Source: an uncultured Lachnospiraceae bacterium (GTDB taxonomy: Bacteria; Bacillota; Clostridia; Lachnospirales; Lachnospiraceae). From it: a DNA stretch of 64,000 nt. This document shows positions 42,302-50,091 of the stretch, in pieces (the first letter of the stretch is position 1; every line of letters begins with the position of its first letter). Where the stretch lies: assembly GCA_947591155.1 (NCBI GenBank), contig CANQDA010000013.1:20109-84108 (forward strand), in the 5' to 3' direction. The notes beneath the pieces were generated by a model. That model was not told where the DNA came from. It saw only the letters and a program-made list of their open reading frames with translations, and did no database searches. The position numbers and the translations under genes are program-made.

Positions 42302-42559
42302 ATGATGAAAAAGGAAATCACGATTCAGCTTCCCAACGATTTGGAGGCCAGGCCTGTGGCGCTTCTGGTGCAGGTGGCAAGTCAGTATCAGAGCGAGATC
42401 CATTTGGAGAGCGAGGGCAAGACAGTCAACGCGAAGAGCATCATGGGAATGATGACTTTTGGTCTTACCGCAGGCGAGAAGATCGTTGTGACAGCCAACG
42501 GGGCGGACGAGGCTGAAGCCGTTCACAATATAGAAGAGTATCTGAACACCTTGCAGTAG
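42302..42559 (+). CDS. crh: HPr-like protein of the Crh type (Glu at position 15)
   Basis: An 85-residue HPr fold protein. HPr numbering applies directly: LEARP puts Glu15 where PTS HPr has the phosphorylated His15, while NAKSIMGMM keeps Ser46, the HPr kinase target. Loss of His15 with retention of Ser46 is the hallmark of Crh, which acts with CcpA in carbon catabolite control but cannot pass PTS phosphate; Bacillus Crh has Gln15. The rapZ-whiA-crh order matches Bacillus yvcJ-yvcL-crh without yvcK. The first of two ATGs is used; GGAGG is nine bases upstream. A terminator follows. Confidence 0.85.
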   Translation: MMKKEITIQLPNDLEARPVALLVQVASQYQSEIHLESEGKTVNAKSIMGMMTFGLTAGEKIVVTANGADEAEAVHNIEEYLNTLQ

Positions 42560-42586
42560 ACAGACCGACAGAGGGATACGGAAGGG

Positions 42587-42619
42587 AAAAGGACATTCCG
42601 CAGGGATTGTCCTTTTTTT
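42587..42619 (+). terminator. Terminator of the murB/rapZ-whiA-crh transcript
   Basis: AAAAGGACA (42587-42595) pairs with TTGTCC-type bases (TGTCCTTTT, 42609-42617), and the right arm runs into TTTTTTT. It lies 27 bases past the crh stop. Confidence 0.85.
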
Positions 42620-42657
42620 GCGCAGGTCGGCGGAAAAGGAATTAGACGACGGCGGGA

Positions 42658-42766
42658 GCGGTCGGAGAGCAGGAACAGTCAGGGATCGGTAAAGGCTGTC
42701 AGGGCCAGGAAGAGGGGTCAGGGATTGGTAAAGACTGCCGAAGCCAGGAGAGCGGTCAGAGAACAA
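42658..42766 (+). repeat. Imperfect 38-39-bp tandem repeat ahead of azlC
   Basis: Units begin with GTCAGGGAT at 42678 and 42717, and partial units flank them at about 42658 and 42755. Each contains GGTAAAG and GCCAGGA. The region has no gene with a ribosome site; it lies in the leader of azlC, after the crh terminator. Confidence 0.75.
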
Positions 42767-42787
42767 GAAGAACAGGGGATACATAGA

Positions 42788-43708
42788 ATGATGGAAGAAA
42801 ACAATACGACACAGCGGAGTCGGACAGATTCACAGGCGGCAGCGCGCACGTCGCCCCGGAACTCCGGCAGTTTTCGCAGTACGATAAAATATGCGTTCAT
42901 TTCCAGTCTCCCGGTCATGGCCGGGTATATCGTACTCGGAACCGGATTCGGCGTGCTGCTGCAGGACAAGGGTTACAACTGGCTTTGGGCAGCGCTGATG
43001 AGCGTGACGATTTTTGCCGGGTCGATGCAGTACGTGGCGGTGGATTTGCTTTCAGGCGGGGCGACGCTGATCGCGGCGGCGCTGATGACGGTGCTCGTGA
43101 ACATCCGGCACTTGTTCTACGGCCTGACGATGCTGGAGAAATACAGCGACACCGGCTGGAGAAAACCGTACCTGATCTTCGCACTCACGGACGAGACCTT
43201 CTCGCTCGTGTGCTCGCCGGATCTGCCGGGGGACGTCGACCGAAAAAATTATTACTTTTTCCTCTCGCTGATGAACCAATGCTACTGGATCACAGGGAGC
43301 ATCATCGGGGCGGTGGCAGGAGCCGCGCTGTCCTTCAACTCGGCGGGGATCGACTTCGCGATGACGGCGCTCTTTGTCGTGATCTTCGTGGAGCAGTGGG
43401 AGAAGACGAAGCAGCACCTTCCAGCGATCATCGGCGTCGCGGTCACTGTCGTCTGCCGCCTGCTGTTCGGCACATCGAGCTTCCTGATCCCGTCGATGAT
43501 CGGGATACTGGCGGCGATGTTTCTGTTCAAGGGAAAAGTAGATTCCGGTAGTGCGGAATCTACAGCGGATATACGTGGTGCGGCAGACGAAGCCTTTTCG
43601 CAGGATGGCGCAGAAACGCCTTTTCCGCGGACTAACACTCAATACAGATATGGATCCGAGGAATATTCGGATAGAAATAAGACGGCCAAAGGAGGGGACG
43701 AACAATGA
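42788..43708 (+). CDS. azlC: AzlC-family branched-chain amino acid exporter, large subunit
   Basis: A 306-residue membrane protein, the large component of the AzlCD/BrnFE branched-chain amino-acid exporter. The core (about 35-255) has seven or so membrane segments with the family pattern GYIVLGTGFGVLLQDKGYNW, then MSVTIFAGSMQYVAVDLL and VNIRHLFYG. The first 33 and last 45 residues are hydrophilic and poorly conserved-looking. ATG 42788 is followed by a second ATG; the best ribosome site is AGGGGA. The stop overlaps azlD as ATGA. Confidence 0.92.
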   Translation: MMEENNTTQRSRTDSQAAARTSPRNSGSFRSTIKYAFISSLPVMAGYIVLGTGFGVLLQDKGYNWLWAALMSVTIFAGSMQYVAVDLLSGGATLIAAALMTVLVNIRHLFYGLTMLEKYSDTGWRKPYLIFALTDETFSLVCSPDLPGDVDRKNYYFFLSLMNQCYWITGSIIGAVAGAALSFNSAGIDFAMTALFVVIFVEQWEKTKQHLPAIIGVAVTVVCRLLFGTSSFLIPSMIGILAAMFLFKGKVDSGSAESTADIRGAADEAFSQDGAETPFPRTNTQYRYGSEEYSDRNKTAKGGDEQ

Positions 43709-44028
43709 TCGATCCGGTACATTCTCTGCTTTTGATCGCGGTGATCGCCGGCGTGACGGCGCTGATCCGTTTCCTGCCGTTCCTCGTGTTTCACAAGGGC
43801 ACGCCGAAGACGGTGCTCTATCTGGGCGAGGTTCTTCCGTACGCGATTATGGGCATGCTGGTCGTCTATTGCCTGAAAGATATCTCGATCACGGGAAGTA
43901 CGCACGCGATCCCGGAAGCGCTGGCGGTGGCCGCGACCGCACTGCTGCACAAGTGGAAGCACAACACGCTGCTGTCGATTCTGACCGGCACGGTCTTTTA
44001 CATGGTGCTGGTGCAGTTGGTGTTCTGA
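43705..44028 (+). CDS. azlD: AzlD-family branched-chain amino acid exporter, small subunit
   Basis: A 107-residue protein with four membrane segments and the AzlD pattern TALIRFLPFLVF, LYLGEVLPYAIMGMLVVYCL and HKWKHNTLLSILTGT. It is the required partner of AzlC in exporting leucine-type amino acids. GGAGGGG precedes ATG 43705, and the two genes overlap by four bases, which supports equal translation. A terminator lies 52 bases after the stop. Confidence 0.93.
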   Translation: MIDPVHSLLLIAVIAGVTALIRFLPFLVFHKGTPKTVLYLGEVLPYAIMGMLVVYCLKDISITGSTHAIPEALAVAATALLHKWKHNTLLSILTGTVFYMVLVQLVF

Positions 44029-44079
44029 GACTTGGACGAAGCCGTCAATATAATATCATACAGGAAAGAATCGAGAAAG

Positions 44080-44104
44080 AGGACTGCACTGCGGCAGTCC
44101 TTTT
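44080..44104 (+). terminator. Terminator of azlCD
   Basis: GGACTGC (44081-44087) pairs with GCAGTCC (44094-44100), followed by TTTT. The loop is short. Confidence 0.8.
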
Positions 44105-44160
44105 CACATGTCTCGCCTTTTCTCATATATTACGGTAGCATAGAAAAAAGGAGAGGTAAT

Positions 44161-45156
44161 ATGAGAAAAAGAATTCTGTCATTTTTGCTTGCGTCGGCGA
44201 TGATTCTGGGCGCAACGCCCTGTGTCGCCGGCGCGGAGGAACCGGTGAAGGTCACATTGAATGAGGTCGCGCACTCGGTCTTCTATGCTCCTCAGTATGC
44301 GGCAATCGAGCTGGGCTATTTTGAGGAGGAGGGTATCGATCTCACGCTTGTCACGGGATTCGGCGCGGACAAGACGATGACGGCGCTGCTCTCTGGCGAG
44401 GCGGACATCGGCTTCATGGGCTCGGAGGCGTCGATCTACACGTACAGCGGCGGGGCGGCGGACGCTCCAGTCAACTTTGCGCAGCTCACGCAGAGGGCCG
44501 GGAATTTCCTTGTCGCGCGCGAGGAATTGCCAGATTTCACTTGGGAAGACCTAAAAGGCAGAGATGTGCTCGGCGGTCGTAAGGGCGGCATGCCGGAGAT
44601 GGTGTTCGAGTATATCCTGAAGCAGAACGGCATTGATCCGGAGAAGGACGTGAACATCGACCAGTCGATCGACTTCGGTTCAACCGCGGCGGCGTTCTCC
44701 GGCGGTCAGGGAGAGTTCACCGTAGAGTTTGAGCCGGGAGCAACCACGCTGGAGCAGGAGGGCGTCGGCTACGTCGTGGCATCCCTCGGCACGGATTCCG
44801 GCTATGTGCCGTACACGGCGTACTGCGCGAAATCCGGCTATCTCGAGGAGCATCCGGAGGTGATCCAGGCGTTCACGAACGCGCTTCAGAAGGGTATGGA
44901 CTATGTGAACAGCCACACGCCGGAAGAGATCGCGGAGACGATCGCGCCGCAGTTTAAGGAGACGGACATCGAGACGATCACGGCGATTGTGACACGCTAC
45001 TACGAACAGGATACCTGGAAAGAGGATCTGGTCTTCGAAGAGGAGAGCTTTGAACTTTTGCAGGATATTTTGGAGAGCGCGGGTGAGCTTGAAGAGCGCG
45101 TGCCGTACGAGGATCTGGTGACGAAAGAGTTCGCTGAGGCGGCGGCTTCAAATTGA
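44161..45156 (+). CDS. NMT1/NrtA/SsuA-type ABC substrate-binding protein (orphan)
   Basis: A 331-residue exported receptor. The signal peptide MRKRILSFLLASAMILGATP leads to cleavage near AGA-EEP. The mature part carries VTLNEVAHSVFYAPQYAAIE and LGYFEEEGIDLTLVTGFG, the N-terminal lobe of NMT1/SsuA-type proteins that bind pyrimidine precursors, taurine, nitrate or related small ligands. No lipobox is evident and no permease or ATPase gene is adjacent, so it must use a transporter encoded elsewhere. AAAGGAGAGG precedes the start. A 60-bp tandem repeat overlaps its stop. Confidence 0.88.
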   Translation: MRKRILSFLLASAMILGATPCVAGAEEPVKVTLNEVAHSVFYAPQYAAIELGYFEEEGIDLTLVTGFGADKTMTALLSGEADIGFMGSEASIYTYSGGAADAPVNFAQLTQRAGNFLVAREELPDFTWEDLKGRDVLGGRKGGMPEMVFEYILKQNGIDPEKDVNIDQSIDFGSTAAAFSGGQGEFTVEFEPGATTLEQEGVGYVVASLGTDSGYVPYTAYCAKSGYLEEHPEVIQAFTNALQKGMDYVNSHTPEEIAETIAPQFKETDIETITAIVTRYYEQDTWKEDLVFEEESFELLQDILESAGELEERVPYEDLVTKEFAEAAASN

Positions 45157-45276
45157 CCTGCAAAGGAGTGCGTGTAAGAATTTGATTTACAGATGCCGTT
45201 TCCGGCGTCAAACTGACCTGCAAAGGAGCGCGTGCAAGAATTTGATTTACAGATGCCGTTTCCGGTGGTAAACTGA
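45148..45276 (+). repeat. 60-bp tandem duplication between two genes
   Basis: The units 45148-45207 and 45208-45267 have an exact period of 60 with a handful of mismatches; AAACTGA begins a third, lost copy. Each contains GACCTGCAAAGGAG and TTTGATTTACAGATGCCG. The first includes the stop codon of the binding protein; the end leads into the ribosome site of the PHP gene. Confidence 0.92.
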
Positions 45277-45301
45277 TTGCACGGGAAACGGAGGAGATCA
45301 T

Positions 45302-46015
45302 ATGGAGTTTTTACTGGATTCGCACACGCACACGATTGCGAGCGGGCACGCTTACAACACGATGAACGAGATGGTGCGGGCGGCCGCGGACAGGGGATTG
45401 AAGCTGCTCGGGATCACCGAGCATGCGATGGCCATGGCGGGCACCTGCAACGAGTTTCACTTCATGAATCTGAAGGTGCTCCCGCGTGAGATGGGCGGGA
45501 TTGAGGTGTACTTCGGGACGGAGGCCAATATCGTGGACTACGACGGGAGGATGGATATGCGCCAGAATCTCCTGGAACGCATGGACGTGGTGATCGCGAG
45601 TATGCACATCCCGTGCATCCGCCCCGGTACGATCGCGGAGAACACGCGGGCCTGCGTGAAGGCGATCGAGAATCCTGCGGTCAATATTCTCGGGCATCCG
45701 GACGACGCGAGGTTTCCGGTAGACTATGAGGAGGTCGTCGCCGCGGCGAAGGAACACCATGTCCTGCTTGAGCTGAATAACACGTCTCTGGGGCCGAACA
45801 CGACACGCAGGAACGCACGGGAGAACGACATCGCCATGCTGAAGCTGTGCCGCAGATACGACGCTCCGATCATCGTGAACAGCGACGCGCACTGCGCGAT
45901 GGATGTCGGCGGACATGAGTATGCAAAGGCGCTTCTTTCGGAGCTGGAATTCCCGGAGCACCTGATTGTGAACCGCTCAGTGGAGGCATACAAAAAATAT
46001 ACAAATCGCAGCTGA
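45302..46015 (+). CDS. PHP-domain phosphatase/hydrolase (YcdX-like)
   Basis: A 237-residue metal-dependent hydrolase of the polymerase-and-histidinol-phosphatase superfamily. Metal-binding motifs appear in order: DSHTHT (7-12), GITEHAM, GTEANIVD, MHIPC, ILGHPDD, LLELNN and NSDAHC. This is the YcdX-type PHP pattern; substrates may be phosphorylated small molecules but none is established here. GGAGGAG precedes ATG 45302. It could share a transcript with the upstream binding protein. A divergent-looking operator region follows. Confidence 0.92.
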   Translation: MEFLLDSHTHTIASGHAYNTMNEMVRAAADRGLKLLGITEHAMAMAGTCNEFHFMNLKVLPREMGGIEVYFGTEANIVDYDGRMDMRQNLLERMDVVIASMHIPCIRPGTIAENTRACVKAIENPAVNILGHPDDARFPVDYEEVVAAAKEHHVLLELNNTSLGPNTTRRNARENDIAMLKLCRRYDAPIIVNSDAHCAMDVGGHEYAKALLSELEFPEHLIVNRSVEAYKKYTNRS

Positions 46016-46073
46016 CTTCCGCGAAAAAGAAAACGGATCCTGCCCAGACCTGCGCCGCCAATTATTACGAAAA

Positions 46074-46105
46074 CACTTTACAGTATTAAAGTAAAGTGCT
46101 AAAAT
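46074..46105 (+). promoter_or_regulatory. Promoter with dyad operator ahead of yerC-like gene
   Basis: TTTACA (46077-46082), 17 bases, then TAAAAT (46100-46105). A perfect dyad CACTTTAC (46074-46081)/GTAAAGTG (46091-46098) overlaps the -35 and the spacer, an ideal position for a repressor. The downstream gene encodes a TrpR-like repressor, so autoregulation is a reasonable guess. Confidence 0.7.
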
Positions 46106-46214
46106 ACAAGCGAAAAAATATTTTCGGGGAAATTGTCTGGCAGATACGGACGTCCGATATCAGGGAAGACGCTGCGGACAGTTGCCCGCCGACAAGTACA
46201 GGAAAGGGCAGGAT

Positions 46215-46517
46215 ATGAGTAAGAAAGTCAGGACAGAGGCGGTAGACGCGCTATTTGAGGCGATCATGTGCCTGAAAGACAAAGAAGAGTGTTATCTGTT
46301 TTTTGAGGATGTATGTACGGTAAACGAGCTGTTGTCTCTCTCGCAGCGCTATGAGGTGGCCCGCATGCTGCAGGAGAAGCGGACGTACCTTGAGATCGCG
46401 GAGAAGACCGGCGCGTCGACGGCGACGATCAGCCGCGTGAACCGTTCTCTGAACTACGGAAACGACGGGTATGAGATGGTGTTCGCCCGTCTTCGTGAGA
46501 AGCAAGAAAAGCAGTAG
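46215..46517 (+). CDS. YerC/YecD-family TrpR-related regulator
   Basis: A 100-residue helical protein of the Trp-repressor superfamily. Its HTH is in QEKRTYLEIAEKTGASTATI followed by SRVNRSLNYGNDGYE, the typical YerC C-terminus. TrpR-like proteins dimerise and block promoters, sometimes with an amino acid co-repressor; targets and effector of YerC are not known here. ATG 46215 has GAAAGGGCAGG upstream. A dyad over its promoter suggests self-control. A strong hairpin follows the stop. Confidence 0.9.
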   Translation: MSKKVRTEAVDALFEAIMCLKDKEECYLFFEDVCTVNELLSLSQRYEVARMLQEKRTYLEIAEKTGASTATISRVNRSLNYGNDGYEMVFARLREKQEKQ

Positions 46518-46555
46518 GACAGTGTTTGGACAGGAAATGAAGGCAGAACCTGCAG

Positions 46556-46589
46556 GGGCAGCCGCAAAGGATCATTTTGCGGCTGTCCC
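46556..46589 (+). terminator. Hairpin between convergent yerC-like and DUF1836 genes
   Basis: GGGCAGCCGCAAA (46556-46568) pairs with TTTGCGGCTGTCCC (46576-46589, one wobble). It overlaps the last codons of the DUF1836 gene and lacks a long T-run, so termination is likely but not certain. Confidence 0.55.
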
Positions 46590-47186
46590 TGTATCATCTT
46601 CCGTATGCATGGCGTCGATCATTTTCTCGATCACTTCTTTTTTCAGATAAATATCCAGACTTAAGAGGCAGATGAAACAGAAGAACTGCAGAAATTCGCG
46701 GTCGTCTTCCGGGACGTCGGTGAACGAGTGCGTGGCCTTGTGGTAGCTGTCCATCACGCTGCGGATCGTCCCCCCGATCTGTTCTTTTTCTATGGTGTAG
46801 ATCTCCTCGTAGATATTCTGTATGTTGAAATCGCGATCCGCACCCCAGAAGCGATCCGTCACCGGTTTCAGGATCGACTGAATGTCGGAGAGCGGAAGGA
46901 AGCCTTTGAGATAATAGATGAGAATGAGCACGATCATATGCTCCCGGGAGTAGCGTTTCTTCTCCGGGGGCGGCAGAAGCTTGTTCTTTGCGTAGTTGTT
47001 GATCATGGTCTTGGTGAGGATTTTGTCATCCGCATAACGCCTGGAGTCCTGAAGGTGGTCCTCCATGAAGTGCGTCACCTGATCCATATACAAATCAATA
47101 TCCGGAATATCCGAGAGACGGATCTGGTCGGTGTCGGCCATCTGCCTGAGGATATCGCCGAGCAGCTTTGTGCATTTCTGATCCAT
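46572..47186 (-). CDS. DUF1836 protein, probable HTH regulator
   Basis: A 204-residue soluble protein of the DUF1836 family. The middle part (about 55-110, KILTKTMINNYAKNKLLPPP, then KKRYSREHMIVLILIYYLKG) resembles a MerR-like winged helix where the protein would bind DNA. Functions of DUF1836 proteins are not established. It has no signal peptide or membrane segment. AAGGGGAC precedes the start on the minus strand, and TTGATA/TAATAT sequences upstream may be its promoter. It converges with the yerC-like gene and diverges from the following small gene. Confidence 0.85.
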   Translation of the reverse strand: MDQKCTKLLGDILRQMADTDQIRLSDIPDIDLYMDQVTHFMEDHLQDSRRYADDKILTKTMINNYAKNKLLPPPEKKRYSREHMIVLILIYYLKGFLPLSDIQSILKPVTDRFWGADRDFNIQNIYEEIYTIEKEQIGGTIRSVMDSYHKATHSFTDVPEDDREFLQFFCFICLLSLDIYLKKEVIEKMIDAMHTEDDTGTAAK

Positions 47187-47354
47187 GTGTAAGTCCCCTT
47201 ATATTATCGAAATATGTGAAAAGATATCAAACCCATACGCTTTGCTTTGTGGCTGTAATTATATTAATTATAAGGTTTTTGAGCGAAGATAGCAAGAGGA
47301 AATACACAAATGTGCTTGCAAGTGAAATGGGTATCGAGTAGAATAGAAAGCAGA

Positions 47355-47417
47355 TCTCCCCTGCCTGAGGAACCCGTTTCAAAGACGGGCAAGCAGGAGA
47401 GCGGATGGAAAACCGCC
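47355..47417 (+). other. Structured leader of unknown type
   Basis: Two hairpins stand directly before a small gene. The first has CCTGC/GCAGG (47360-47364, 47393-47397) closed over an inner CCCGT/ACGGG stem (47373-47377, 47385-47389), with TCT/AGA extending it. The second is GCGG-8-CCGC (47401-47416). I could not match this to a riboswitch class I know. The ribosome site GAGGAAG comes right after. Confidence 0.5.
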
Positions 47418-47438
47418 GTAAGCTGAGGAAGTGATGAG

Positions 47439-47669
47439 ATGCGCAGAATGGAATTCAAGATGGAGCGGGAGGGCCTTGTGAAGCCCGGCGATGAGATCAG
47501 GGTCTCGGAGGGCGTGCTGCCCTTCAGCTGGTATTACACGATCGAACCGGCGGTCGCGATGTCCGCGAACTATGAGAACCGCGAGCGGCTGAGCGCGCGG
47601 GAGGGCGTGGTCGTCGAGGTGCGCACGGATGAGAGCGGGTACACGGTAGTCGCGGAATTTGACGAGTAA
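47439..47669 (+). CDS. Small hypothetical protein behind a structured leader
   Basis: A 76-residue protein, mostly beta-rich by appearance: KPGDEIRVSEGVLPFSWYYT and REGVVVEVRTDESGYTVVAE suggest a small barrel such as an SH3-like or OB-like fold. No cysteine cluster, signal peptide or membrane segment is seen. ATG 47439 has GAGGAAG upstream; an internal ATG at 47448 is an alternative. It precedes pcrA by 97 bases and could share its transcript. No family name is offered. Confidence 0.75.
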   Translation: MRRMEFKMEREGLVKPGDEIRVSEGVLPFSWYYTIEPAVAMSANYENRERLSAREGVVVEVRTDESGYTVVAEFDE

Positions 47670-47766
47670 AGCGCAGAGCCGAAAAGACATAGGTTGTGTC
47701 CGTGAAGCAGCTCCCGGGAAAACTCAAAGAGCAGGGAAATATGATTACAGACAAGGATGAACAGTT

Positions 47767-50010
47767 ATGAACATATACGATTCTTTAAATCCGCAGCAGT
47801 GTGAGGCGGTGCGTCACTTCGAGGGGCCGCTTCTGATCCTGGCCGGGGCGGGTTCCGGAAAGACGAGGGTACTGACGCACCGGATCGCGCGGTTGATCGA
47901 GGAGGAGGGCGTGAATCCCTGGAACATCCTGGCGATCACGTTCACGAACAAGGCGGCGGGAGAGATGCGGGAACGTGTCGAGCAGATGCTCGGAGGCGTC
48001 GGGACCGTATGGGTATCCACGTTTCACAGTACCTGCGTCCGCATCCTTCGGCGCTACATAGACCTGATCGGGTACAGCACAAATTTCACGATCTATGACG
48101 GGGACGACCAGAAAACTGTGATCAAGGAGATCTGCAAGCGTCTTAAGATCGACACGAAGATCTTCAAAGAGCGGGGCTTTCTGAGCGCGATCTCGGCGGC
48201 CAAGGATGAGCTGGTGGGGCCGGAGGAGTACGCGCGCAGGGCGCAGGGCGATTATCGCATGGAGAAGATCACGCAGGTGTACCGCGCGTATCAGGAGCAG
48301 CTTAAGAGCAACAACGCCCTGGATTTTGACGATCTGATCTGCAAGACGGTGGAGCTCTTTCAGAGCGTCCCGGAGGTGCTTGCGTCATATCAGGAGCGCT
48401 TTCGCTTCATTCTGGTCGATGAATATCAGGACACGAACATGGCTCAGTTCAAGCTGGTGAGCCTGCTCGCGTCGAAGTACCGCAACCTGTGCGTTGTGGG
48501 CGACGACGATCAGTCGATCTACAAGTTCCGCGGAGCGAATATCGGCAATATACTGAATTTTGAGGAGTATTTCCCGGACGCGAAGGTGATCCGCCTGGAG
48601 CAGAATTACCGCTCGACACAGAGCATTCTGGACACGGCGAACGAGGTGATCAAACACAACGCCGGGCGCAAGAGCAAGACACTCTGGACCGCGAATCCCG
48701 ACGGGGAGAAGGTGAAGTTCCGCCAGTTCATGAACGGGTTCGAGGAGGCGGAGTACGTCGCCGAGATGATCGCGGGGAAGACACGGGGCGGCGAGTGGAA
48801 GTACGGGGACTGCGCGGTGCTGTACCGGACGAACGCTCAATCGCGCCTGTTCGAGGAGAAATTCCTGCTGGCGAACATTCCGTACAAGATCGTGGGCGGC
48901 GTGAATTTTTACGCGCGAAAGGAGATCAAGGATATTCTGGCCTACCTGAAGACGATCGCGAACGCGGAGGACGACCTCGCAGTGCGCAGGATCATCAACG
49001 TGCCGAAGCGCGGCATCGGACAGGCTTCCGTCAGCCGTGTGCAGGAGTACGCGATCGCGCGCGGTACGGGTTTCTACGAGGTGCTGAAGGACGCGGACAA
49101 GATCCCGGGCGTCGGGCGGACCGGGCTCAAGCTGTGCGGCTTTGCGGAGCTGATCCAGACCTTCCGCAGCAAGGCGGAGTTCTACACGATAAAACAGCTG
49201 ATCGAGGATATCCTGGAGGTGACGGGCTACGTGAAGGAGCTCGAGGCTGAGGGGACAGACGAGGCGGACGAGCGCATCGCCAACCTTGACGAGCTGCTGA
49301 GCAAGGCCGCGGCTTTCGACGAGGAGTTCGGCGGGGAAGAGGAAAACGAGAACAAGCGGCCGCTTCTTGATCTGTTTCTCGAGGAGGTGGCGCTGGTCGC
49401 GGACATCGACGATCTCGAGGAGAATCCGGATCATGTGGTGCTGATGACGCTGCACAGCGCGAAGGGTCTGGAATTTCCGGTCGTCTTTCTGGTCGGTATG
49501 GAGGAAGGCCTGTTCCCGAGCTATCTCAGCATGTCCTCGGAGGATCCGATGGATATCGAGGAGGAGCGCAGGCTCTGCTATGTGGGCATCACAAGGGCGA
49601 AGCGGGAGCTGACGCTCACGAGCGCCCGGCAGAGGATGGTGCGCGGCGAGACTCATTACAGCAGGGTGTCGCGCTTCGTGGAGGACATCCCGGACGAAAT
49701 GCTCGTGAAACAGGACGACTTCAGGGAGCCGAGGCAGTCGGAGCGTCCGGCGAGAGCGCAGAACCAGACGGCGTATCAGCAGGCGCGGGAGGCGTTCCGG
49801 GCGAAGGTGTTCGTGCCGCAGCAGTTCCAGGTGAAGAAGGCTCAGGCTCTGGACTACGGGGCGGGCGACCGCGTGCGGCACGTCAAGTTCGGAGACGGCA
49901 CCGTGAAGGCCGTCGTGGAGGGCGGCAGGGACTACGAGGTGACCGTCGAGTTCGACCGCGTCGGCCAGAAGAAGATGTTCGCGTCGTTCGCAAAGCTGGT
50001 GAAACTTTAA
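47767..50010 (+). CDS. pcrA: ATP-dependent DNA helicase PcrA/UvrD
   Basis: A 747-residue 3'-5' SF1A helicase for repair and replication. Visible are the Q-motif start DSLNPQQCEAV, Walker A LAGAGSGKTRVL (about 25-36), motif Ia ITFTNKAAGEMRERV, Walker B LVDEYQDTN, motif III VVGDDDQSIYKFRGA, motif IV RLEQNYRS, motif V MTLHSAKGLEFPVVF and motif VI VGITRAKREL. The C-terminal RNA polymerase-binding Tudor-like region (GDRVRHVKFGDGTV to FAKLVKL) is intact. No ligase or other partner gene is adjacent. Confidence 0.97.
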   Translation: MNIYDSLNPQQCEAVRHFEGPLLILAGAGSGKTRVLTHRIARLIEEEGVNPWNILAITFTNKAAGEMRERVEQMLGGVGTVWVSTFHSTCVRILRRYIDLIGYSTNFTIYDGDDQKTVIKEICKRLKIDTKIFKERGFLSAISAAKDELVGPEEYARRAQGDYRMEKITQVYRAYQEQLKSNNALDFDDLICKTVELFQSVPEVLASYQERFRFILVDEYQDTNMAQFKLVSLLASKYRNLCVVGDDDQSIYKFRGANIGNILNFEEYFPDAKVIRLEQNYRSTQSILDTANEVIKHNAGRKSKTLWTANPDGEKVKFRQFMNGFEEAEYVAEMIAGKTRGGEWKYGDCAVLYRTNAQSRLFEEKFLLANIPYKIVGGVNFYARKEIKDILAYLKTIANAEDDLAVRRIINVPKRGIGQASVSRVQEYAIARGTGFYEVLKDADKIPGVGRTGLKLCGFAELIQTFRSKAEFYTIKQLIEDILEVTGYVKELEAEGTDEADERIANLDELLSKAAAFDEEFGGEEENENKRPLLDLFLEEVALVADIDDLEENPDHVVLMTLHSAKGLEFPVVFLVGMEEGLFPSYLSMSSEDPMDIEEERRLCYVGITRAKRELTLTSARQRMVRGETHYSRVSRFVEDIPDEMLVKQDDFREPRQSERPARAQNQTAYQQAREAFRAKVFVPQQFQVKKAQALDYGAGDRVRHVKFGDGTVKAVVEGGRDYEVTVEFDRVGQKKMFASFAKLVKL

Positions 50011-50039
50011 AATTTTTTATAGTAAAATTGATGAGCCTG

Positions 50040-50048
50040 TGATATACT
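50040..50048 (+). promoter_or_regulatory. Extended -10 promoter of the small acidic membrane protein gene
   Basis: TGATATACT (50040-50048) matches the extended -10 pattern TGnTATAAT with one mismatch. No clear -35 stands 17 bases upstream. It lies 44 bases ahead of the start codon. Confidence 0.5.
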
Positions 50049-50091
50049 AACAAAAAGCAAATGGAAATTCTACAGAAAGGACGTGTGGCAT

